From Monocercomonoides exilis (lineage: Eukaryota > Preaxostyla > Oxymonadida > Polymastigidae), in the NCBI GenBank assembly GCA_001643675.2, contig LSRY02000060.1:166001-230000 (forward strand): 64,000 nucleotides of DNA. Reading direction: 5' to 3'. The notes beneath the pieces are model-generated. The model searched no databases and was not told the DNA's origin. It saw nothing but the letters and a program-made list of their open reading frames with translations. Of the stretch, positions 55,462 to 64,000 are shown piece by piece. Each line of letters begins with the position of its first letter. Position 1 is the stretch's first letter. Made by a program: the position numbers and the translations under genes.

Positions 55462-57482
55462 ATGTCTCAAATTGAAAAGGATGAGAATGACGGAATGAAA
55501 AGAAGGGAAATTATGTTTTCTGCAAAGGACATTTCGAGGACACTTGGGCAATTTTTTAAGAGATGCGAAAAGTGCAGATTGGGCAAATATTTGGTAATTA
55601 TCCTCGGAATGAGCCAGGCTGGAAAAAGCACCTTGATAAACAGATTAAGAGAAATGGAAGTGGAAGAAGATAAAACTGGAAAAATTGTTGTCACAAACAG
55701 AATTGAGGAAATGGCGGAAATGGGGAATGGAACTGGGCCAACAACAAAAACACCGAGAACATACGAACTGACTGGCGAATTAACATTGTTAGATACAAGA
55801 GGGATTTATGAACACGAATTTGAAGATGAGGATGAATTTGTCAACATTCTAATTATGCAGCATTTTCTGAGGCATGCTGATAAAGCGATGGTTTTATATC
55901 TAACTCAATTTGAAAATTACTGCAGTTTGACGCATGCATATAAAGATATGGTTTTTATTAACAAATTGTGCAAAAACAAGGACTTGCCTACAATATTTGT
56001 TGCCAACAAATGCAATGAGCGAACAATTTTATCAATGAAACGCGATTTTAATAAAGACAATACAAATGACAGGAAATCTGATTCGGAAATATTAACGTAC
56101 GAAATCCAAGAACTTCTTGCCCTAAGATTTAATGAGATGAAAAATTTTACTGTTGAGTCCATCAAAATGAAATACCTTGATGTTTCTGATGCAAAGTCGC
56201 TTGAGCAAATAATTGGAATTCTCGTGCGAAAAGCAAAATGGGAAACAAGATCCGAAAGGGTGGAAATTGAAATAACTTTGAATCAACTACAGACGCTTCT
56301 TATATGGGAGAAGGCACTTGATGAAGGCAGGCTCCTTTATTATGATCCTTCTCTTTCTTTTTCTGTGGACAGAATCAAATCAATCATTGGAAAGATGGAT
56401 AATTATGGGAGCACAAATTATGTCGAACATGTGTTTTGCGCACCAGCTTATTACCAGTTCATTGTTTCACTTTCGTCTGTGGCAAGCAAGTTATATTGGA
56501 TTGTGTTGGCGATGAGGGGAAGAAAGCAAATCCCGAACAATTTGAAGGAGATTCTGAGTGCATGCGACGTGCAATCTATTTCAATGAATGATCCATTTTC
56601 AAAGATGCTCAAAGATGGGAAGGATTTGGAAGAAATTCAAAGAATGATTTTGGAATTTGAGGAATCGTGCAAAGCAAAAATCGATGCTGAAGAAGATAAC
56701 ATTATACGTTGCGAAGATGAAATATTAAACTGTAAAAAGATGATACATGAACTTGACCAGGCAGATCTTGTGAATTATGAAATCGTTGAATTCTGTGAAT
56801 ATAGCAATTCCACTTGGAATGAAGTCTTCATTGAGAGGCCAGTCAATGTGCCGAACACAACATTCAGGTTTATTCCTGGAAATGAATACACATTCAACGA
56901 TAAGGAAAAACAGAAACTTCGCATCAAAGATGGAAGTTTGCGTGGTGCGTTCAAATCTTCTTCGCCTGCATCAGCTCCACCTCTTATTGGCTTATCATTG
57001 ATCCAAGCTGCCTTTCTGAAAGCATTTCCAAGAGCACCGTTAAGTCAGTCGAGTGTGTGTGAAGGAAAAATTGAGCTTCTGGCGAGTATGTGTGATATTC
57101 CTACGAATAAGCAGAAGATTCAGGAATATGAAATTAAAATGGAATATTTCCACAAACAAATTGAGAAATCACAGAAAATTATCAAAAACCTCCATCATCA
57201 GATTTTTGATATGAGCGAACGCTTTGCGTTTTTGAAAGAATTGAAGGAAAAAACGAACTACATGAACTGGAATAAAGCAATGAGACAAAAACAAGAGGAA
57301 GGTTGGAGAAAGAAAAAGACAAGCCTTTCCAAATATTTGGCATTTTGTGAAGAATGTGACGAGCAATGGGAAAAGCACGAGGAGCTGATAACGAAGTTGT
57401 GTCAATTCGCAATGTGTGATATTCCAAAGGCATATTTCGATGATGTCAGAGAAGAAAATGCAAAAGAGAATTCGAGATTTTC

Positions 57483-57514
<32 letters not shown>

Positions 57515-57960
57515 CTTCTTCTTCTTCTTCTTCTTCTTCTTCTTCTTCTTCTTCTTCTTCTTCTTCTTCTTCTTCTTCTTCTTCTTCTTCTTCTTCTTCT
57601 TCTTCTTCTTCAGCAACTCCATCAGCACTCAGTGCATCAGCGAGCAGACAAGCTGAAACGGAATCTTCTTTGTCGAAAGGCGAGGCCAAAGCAGAAGGAA
57701 AACAACCGGATTCCTCATCTTTGCATCAGCCTGACGAGAATATGAAGATGCTTGCGAGATTTGCTGTTACGATGGAGGAAATGGAGGCAGTTCCTCAACA
57801 ACAAATTAAATTTGAACTGAAACGAGATGATGAATACGATCCAGAGCTGGTTTCAGAAGCTGTTGATGCAATTGATAAGATTTGGAATGAGGTATTTGTG
57901 TGCAAAGGGTATTTGGAGAAGTTCAAAGAATGCACAAAAAATCAAGATGAATTCTTTTGA
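55462..57960 (+). CDS. large coiled-coil GTPase (AIG1/dynamin-like P-loop family)
   Basis: 832 residues. G1/P-loop GMSQAGKST at 49-57. G3 is DTRG at 111-114. The G4 position reads ANKCN at 181-185, where N-K-x-D is usual, so the guanine-specifying Asp appears to be Asn. A candidate switch-I threonine lies in TGPTTKTPRT. The remainder is mainly helical with two coiled-coil stretches (about 390-440 and 555-620), a pure polyserine insert from about residue 675 to 717, and a charged C-terminus. The layout (GTPase head plus long helical stalk) fits the AIG1/GIMAP or septin-like groups found expanded in protists, acting on membranes; the exact family is uncertain. One exon, ATG start, TGA stop. Confidence 0.75.
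57485..57611 (+). repeat. pure (TCT)42 microsatellite inside the GTPase gene
   Basis: Uninterrupted TCT codons encoding serine, flanked by FST and by ATPSALSAS. Confidence 0.95.
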
Positions 57961-58885
57961 GGTTTTTTTTTTTTCTTTTCTTATCTTCTTGTGTTTGTTT
58001 GTTTGTTAACATTTTGTCTGGCAATTGAGGACATATGCGCTATTGATGTTTTTCTTGAAAACTGCTTATATGAGCCAAATGAGGGTTGAATATTCATATT
58101 CTGAATATCAGATACATTTTTATGTCTCATTAATATTTCACTTTTATTCATGATTCAACAGAATTTTTAATTTCATTTTTAGTGAAATCATTGTTTCCCA
58201 TTTATTTTCATTGGGTTAATAATTTGGATTTCAACTCATTCCATTCGAATGAGCAGAATTATGTTCTGATTTGATTTTTGTTTGACCTTTCAAAAGTTAT
58301 GTGTAATTATCAAAACAAAAAATTATTCAAACTTATTGTTTTGAGATCAAATTGGAAAAATGGTATTCAAAAAGAGTATTTATTACGATTGTATTAATTG
58401 CAGAAATAAAAATAACAAAATTTGTTCAGTGTTACATGAAATTTTAAAAAGGTCAATTTATCCCTTTTTTATTTCTAATAAAACAGAATTGCGTTGTTAA
58501 TTCCGTCTGATTGAACATTTTCAGAATTTTCTCTTTTATGCAAAAAATCATAAAAGATTTTGATAAAAATAAATATTTTTTTATTCATTTGATAGTTTTT
58601 TTTACAGAAATATTTTCGGGTTAAAAAAAAAAAAAAATGAGATCAATAAAAGTGAATGAAAGATAAAACAATTGGACGAATCAATTAAATCTTCTCACAA
58701 ATAAGCGATTATTCTTTTGAAAAGAAACACTCTCCCAATAAAGGAATATTGATTTTAATGAAACTTTTATGTAATGTTTGATTGATTTTTATAATAAAGT
58801 CTTATGCATTTGATAGTTTTTCTATATAAATGCCTTTTAAAAAAATAAAATAAAATAAAATAAAAATTAAAAATGAATGAATAAT

Positions 58886-58889
<4 letters not shown>

Positions 58890-58917
<28 letters not shown>
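58890..58917. repeat. (AT)n microsatellite
   Basis: About 14 AT dinucleotides just upstream of the fold-back element. Confidence 0.9.
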
Positions 58918-58919
<2 letters not shown>

Positions 58920-58984
58920 GGGTCATAATTCTTGCATTTATGAAAAAATCAATGATTTGTTCCACACAATTTTTGCATCGAATA

Positions 58985-59380
58985 CAGATATAGCATAAAA
59001 TACCGGACATCGCACAAAATACCGGACAAGATCGTTTTCTCAATAACAACTCAAAGAGAAAATTTGATAATATTCCTCTAAAGATATCTTAACATTACAA
59101 ACTCATTTGGCATATCAGACTTTCATTTCCGTGCAGACTGAATATTTAAAAAATAATTTTCAAAATTTCGGAGAATTAAGATTTTGAATTTCTCCGAAAT
59201 TTTGAAAATTATTTTTTATATATTCAGTCTGCACGGAAATGAAAGTCTGATATGCCAAATGAGTTTGTAATGTTAAGATATCTTTAGAGGAATATTATCA
59301 AATTTTCTCTTTGAGTTGTTATTGAGAAAACGATCTTGTCCGGTATTTTGTGCGATGTCCGGTATTTTATGCTATATCTG
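58985..59380. mobile_element. fold-back MITE with TA target duplication
   Basis: 396 bp formed almost entirely by two inverted arms of about 190 bp, with roughly 10 bp between them. The ends read CAGATATAGC and GCTATATCTG, flanked by TA at 58983-58984 and 59381-59382. The arms differ at very few positions (for example T/A near 59149). Each end carries AAAATACCGGACA-type motifs twice, about 16-17 bp apart, a possible transposase-binding repeat. It has no coding capacity. TA duplication suggests mobilisation by a Tc1-mariner/pogo transposase, but its ends differ from those of the element at 21536-23573. Confidence 0.85.
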
Positions 59381-60459
59381 TACTTGCAATTTTAACATTC
59401 CCATGAAAAATAAAATATTTTAATATAAAAAAGTTGAGGAAAATCTTGGATAAGATTGTGTAGAACAAAATTCATAAAGCAAAAAAACAATCGTCCCATT
59501 TCAAATAATGATTTCAAAAACAATCACCAATGAGTGATTTTTTGTGGAAATACTAATGCATTTCATATTCATGTTGAGAAAAACGTTATTTTTTTTGAAT
59601 TGAATGAAAACAGTAAAGAGTTGTATTATAAATTATGATAAAGCATGGGTTATTCTTTTTGAAAAGTTTCTAATGTTTAATATCTGTGTTGCATAAATAC
59701 CAGTTTGATTTGAACATGTTTGTTATAAAACCATTCAATCTTTAACACTTAATTAATAAGAAAATTCAAACATTTTTCATGTGAAATGAAGTGCATTGTG
59801 GAAAATTTAGATGCATAAAGAGTGAAAATTGATCAAAATAATAACATTTTTGTCAAACATTGTCATAAACATCTGCTATTTTTCAAATAGAAATACCCAC
59901 AATTTATTATTGAATTATTTGGAAGAGCTTATTATTTCATCTGATTTTTGCCAAATCAAAAAATTTGCATGGAAAATAAAGAAATAAAAAAATAATCGCA
60001 CAGTCTTTATAGAGATAAAATTGTCTATCAAATCGGTATGACACAGGCACTGTAATATTTATTGAGTTTTTATTTCCAATATAATGTTTGTTGCTAAATT
60101 TATTTATCCCACAAATTATCTTAATAATGCAATAAAATAAACCACATTAAATGAAAAGCAAAGTTTAATTTTTGAAATTTGTATTTTGTGTTTTAAAAAA
60201 CAATTAATCATCCATCGGTTGTTTTTTTATTAATTAACAATTGTATAAAAAATGAGGAAAAAATTATTTTATTTTATTTTATTTTTCGATTTTTTTTGAA
60301 AACGTGATAATTTTGAAACTATGCAATAATTATGAAGACAAATATTCTTTTTGAACTTGAAAACTTCAGTGTTAATTAAAATGAATTTTATTTTTTTTTC
60401 TTGATTATTTTTTTCCAAAGAAAAACCCAAATATTTTATAAAGGAAAGATCTTAGGAAA

Positions 60460-63400
60460 ATGGACAAGTTGAGTTGTGCCAGTGGTCTGAACGAGATTAT
60501 AGACGCCATTCCTATTTTCAAATTCAAGGAATTGAAACAGTTATGTGAAACAATTAAAAAGGAGATTATGAAAGATGATTGCTTAACATGGTATCATCTT
60601 TTGCATATTTATAAATTATTATTTTATCTAATCTCGTGTCAATTTTGTGTTTTTAATATTGTTGACTGTTTATTATGTTAAAGCGCGTCAGCCCATCTTG
60701 AACCCATTAAGCTCGCAGTCGGGTCTCCAAACTCGAAGATTGTTGAGAGAGCATTATCTTGCTTGCAAATATGGATTTCTTCTCATTTTATATGCGGAAC
60801 AGCAAGCGAAAGTTCGTTTTCGCCAAACAAAACTGTTTTGGACGAGACATTAGATATCCTCGAAGCTGCAGCGCACAAAGCCAAAACACTAATTCCTTTG
60901 TGTGTGATTCATGTGTGTGATGAATTGTTAATTTTTAAAATAAATTTTATTATTGTCATTGTTATGCGAAAATATTTACAGACTTTGGAAGCCATTTTTC
61001 TTTCTGATAGTTGCACGATAAGAGGAGAAAGAATTCCGTCAACTCTCAACATTTTTTTAGTTGCTCACACAAATTGCATTCAGCCGGAACATCAAGACGA
61101 ATCATTAATTGTTTTTAAAAAATCGGCAAATTCATTTTTTGTCAAATTGAGGAAAGATTACAATGCAAATGGAGCTCCATCAGGCCAGATCCTTGTTCCA
61201 TCCTCTTCTACTGATAGAAAGCGAGCACCACCAGTTCCACCACCGTCATTCACACAGGCGATGAATGACGTTCCTTCAGAACGGCTGGAAGCTCCAGAGC
61301 CTCTTGGCACTTGCACCGAAAGCCCAACAGCTGGTGCACTGCCAGGCAAACAACCAACAAATTCTGAGGTGCTAAAGAATGGGATGAGTGAGATTGAAAA
61401 CAAGCAACAAACGAAAGAGGAAGAAGAGGAAGTAGAAGAAGAAGAAAGCAAAAGAGATGCAGAGCCAGCGTCTTCCTGTGAGAATGACAGTGAGAACAAA
61501 GAACAACACTCAAAGGTTGATGATGATTCCTTGAAACAGACAAGTACTTCTCATTCAGCAGAATCTGCACTCTCTTCAAATAACACTTCTTCTTCTTCTT
61601 CTTCTTCTCTTTCTCCTTCCTCCACTTCACCCTCACCTTCCTTCTCCCCTTCATCATCCTCCTCTCCCTCCCCTTCCTCTTCTGATAGATCTGCTTCCTT
61701 CACAGACAACGAGTCAAGGGAAGGAGACGAAGAAAACTTGAATGATTTCACGGTGATTGTTGAGCACCCAACACCTGCCTCCACTCCTGACCCACCTCCT
61801 TTTTACTCTTCTGCTGCCTTCACTTCACAGTCACTTATGAACCCAAATTCATCATCATCATCATCATCTTCTTCTTCTTCCTCCTCCTCTTCTTCATCTT
61901 CATCTTCCTCCTCCTCCACCTCCTCCCCTCCTCCCCTCTCCTCCGCTGCCCTTCTCCTCTCCTCCTCCACCTCCCCCCCTGTGCTCTCCTCCTTCTCCCC
62001 TTCCTCCACCCCAGTCCCTCCCCTCCTCGACTGCGTCCAGCTGCTCCAAACACTTTGCTCTGTCGCCCGCTCCCATCTCCACGACCTCCAAGCCCTCCTC
62101 TTCCTCTTCTCTTCTCCTCTCCGCGGCGACGAAGTTGATGACGCCTGCGAAACGATGCGGCTCCTCTGCCTCTCTGCCATCCACTCCCTCCTCACCGAGC
62201 ACTTCCTCCTCTTCCGCACGTATCTCGACTTGGCCTTCACTGCCAGATTTCATGTTATTCCTGTTTCACTCACTCATCTGGGGCACAGGGACATCCACAT
62301 CTTCTCCTTCTCTGTCGCCATCGCTGCTCGTCTCTTATTCGTCTTCGGACTCCGCTTCACCCCCGAAATCGCCTCAACATTGGCTGTCTTTCTGCGGATG
62401 CTGGCAGTGAAGGAGCTGAACACGCTCGCCACAGAGAAAGCGGAAATTATGCAGCTGTTGGCTCCTCCCTTTGGGGTTCCGCGTATTGTGGCAAACATTT
62501 TTTGCACTTTTGACTGCGATTTGGAGGAAGAAAACTATTTTGAGAGGATTTTGGTGGCTGTGTGCAGAATTCTGACTTTAACTGCTGCTCCGGTTAATTT
62601 TTCTTCTTCTCTTTCTTCTTCTTCTTCTTCTTCTGCTTCTGCTTCTTCTTCAAATGCAATTAATTCTGTTAATATAAGCGATAACATTGATAGCAATTCA
62701 TCTTCTCAGTTATCATCTTCTTCTTCTCTTTCTCCTTCTCCTCCTTCTGTTTCTTCATCAAACATAACACATCAACAAAATTCTTCTTCTTCATCATCTT
62801 CCTCCTCCTCCTTTTCCTCCTCTTCTTCATCTTCATCTCCCTCCAATAATCTTCTTCAATCACCTCATTACAATCCAAATGATTTCACTTCACAAACATC
62901 AGAAATGCCACAAAATGAACAAAAAACGAATATTTCCATACTCCAAACAGCTGATCAATACACTTCATCTGTTTCTTCTTCTTCTTCTTCCATTTCACAA
63001 CCACAACAATCTTCATTGTCTTCTTCTTCTTCTTCCTCTCTTTCTCTTTCTTCTTCTTCTTCTCCTTCATCATCAATATCAACATCTTCTTCTTCTCTTC
63101 CTCCTTCTCCTTATCCTTCCTCTTCTTCCTCTCTTTCTTCCTCTTCCTCCTCCTCCTCCTCCTCCTCCTCCTCTCCCTCTCTCTATGATAATTCTCCTCT
63201 TCGTCTAACTTCCCTCTCTTTGATCTGCTCAATTGTCAAAGGGATTTCTGAATTCGTCCTCAAATGCGCTTCTCCTTCTGTGAAAGTGGAACATAACAAT
63301 TATAACAATGTTTATTCTCCTCCTCCTCCTCCTCCTTCTTCTTCATCATCATCTTCTTCTTCTACTTCAATAACATCTTCATCTTCATCATGTTCATTAT

Positions 63401-64000
63401 CATCATCATCATCTTCTTCTCCTCCATCTTCTTCCCCTTCCCCTTCTTCTTCTTCTTCTTCTTCTCTTTCCTTGTCTCCTTCTCCTTCCTCCTCCAAACT
63501 CGAAGACATTCGCCACAAACGCTCTCTGATCTCCACTGCCATCTCCCTTTTTAACTCAAAACCCAACAAAGCTATCGAATTCCTCATCCAACACAATTTG
63601 CTCCAGAATTCTTCTTCTTCTTCTTCTTCTTCTTCTCTTTCTTCCTCTCCCTCTTTCTCTTCTTCTTCCTCCTCCTCTTCCTCCTCTTCCTCCTCTTCTT
63701 CTGCTTCCGCCTCCGCCATCGCCTCATTCCTCTTCCACCAGTGCCATTCTCTTTCTCCCTCGCAAATCGGAGAATTTTTAGGCCAAACCGGAGAATTTTA
63801 CCTCGAAGTGACGCGTTTTTACCTCCAAAACTTCAACTTCGAGGCGCTTTTGATCGACGAAGCTCTGAAAAAGTTTCTTTCTTCTTTCCGGCTGAGCGGG
63901 GAGAGCCAGAAGATATACAGGACGATGGAGTGTTTTGCTGATGAGTACTTGGCGCAGAATCCAGGGACGTTTCCGAATGGAGAAAACTGTTTTTTGATTG
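60460..64000 (+). CDS. BIG/Sec7-type Arf guanine-nucleotide exchange factor, 3' end beyond window
   Basis: Golgi/endosome membrane-traffic regulator that activates Arf GTPases. Exon 1 is 60460-60590. An intron at 60591-60683 (GTATCA..TAAAG) joins in frame to the DCB part (HLEPIKLAVGSPNSKIVERA, LSCLQIW). A second 78-bp intron at 60904-60981 is likely (GTGATT..TACAG), joining to TLEAIFLSDSCT. After long Ser and acidic linkers comes the HUS domain, with its hallmark FDCDLEEENYFERI near 62509. The Sec7 domain starts near 63544 (FNSKPNKAIEFLIQHNLLQ) and has IGEFLGQTGEF, FLSSFRLSGESQKI and MECFADEYLAQNPG. Polyserine runs interrupt even the Sec7 domain between helices (about 63610-63715). At the glutamic-finger position (FLGE in ARNO) the residue is Gln (codon 63784-63786). 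The frame is open to the edge. Confidence 0.88.

Larger units (their letters stand above)
57961..60459. other. AT-rich gene-poor region
   Basis: 2.5 kb with no gene recognised on either strand. It contains an A13 run (58625-58637), a (TAAAA)n stretch (58845-58865), an (AT)n microsatellite and the fold-back element at 58985-59380. Confidence 0.55.

Noticed and set aside
1-64000. Genome-wide stop-codon reassignment (TAA/TAG = Gln)
   Set aside because: Several genes end naturally at TAG (U2SURP-like), TAA (41122, 43595) and TGA. The only candidate recoded codons are inside the transposon.
1-64000. tRNA, rRNA or CRISPR features
   Set aside because: No cloverleaf B-box-like segments, rRNA signatures or spaced short repeats were seen by eye. 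The short tandem repeats present are microsatellites.

Overview
This window is eukaryotic nuclear DNA from a protist. It is AT-rich, with long coding regions split by very short GT-AG introns (about 43-93 bp, often starting GTTTG or GTATG), uninterrupted TCT tracts encoding serine runs, and canonical stops (TAA, TAG and TGA all end genes). A TmcB-like TPR/membrane protein, a giant beta-helix surface protein with a cytoplasmic kinase-like domain, and a lineage-specific helical family in two copies suggest a metamonad of the oxymonad (Monocercomonoides) type. That placement is inference from remembered family distribution.

Layout. (a) 1-1232: an LCAT/PDAT-type acyltransferase, four exons visible, running off the left edge. 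(b) 1376-5824: an RRM-RRM-SURP RNA-binding (U2SURP-like) protein. (c) 3079-40898: a giant palindrome with two near-identical arms of about 17.3 kb. Each arm carries the U2SURP-like gene diverging from a giant gene for a secreted eight-module beta-helix / transmembrane / pseudokinase protein. The loop (20416-21518) holds a decayed ISXO2/Merlin-type transposase. A 2,038-bp pogo/Tc1-mariner-like element sits in the inner end of the right arm only; the left arm preserves its empty TA target site. The outer breakpoints fall in a TCT/serine tract, so the right U2SURP-like copy lacks its C-terminal third. (d) 42146-43597 and 51414-52939: two diverged copies of a helical family with the same intron layout. 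They flank a TmcB-like protein (44114-47590, minus) and a six-exon multi-pass membrane protein with a charged coiled-coil tail (47921-50418, plus). (e) 53919-57960: an uncertain secreted serine-rich protein and a dynamin/AIG1-like coiled-coil GTPase with a pure polyserine insert. (f) 57961-60459: AT-rich non-coding DNA holding a 396-bp fold-back MITE. (g) 60460-64000: a BIG/Sec7-type Arf guanine-nucleotide exchange factor, interrupted by serine tracts and cut by the right edge.

The giant gene appears broken in both arms, but by different single-base homopolymer deletions (three per arm). At each site the other arm keeps the frame, so the real gene is probably one open frame of about 4,000 codons after a 49-bp intron.

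The genes do not form a pathway. The coherent themes are membrane or surface sensing (giant pseudokinase, TmcB-like, multi-TM protein), lipid and membrane traffic (LCAT-like, Sec7 GEF, GTPase) and RNA processing. The most unusual structure is the nested palindrome and its transposon history.
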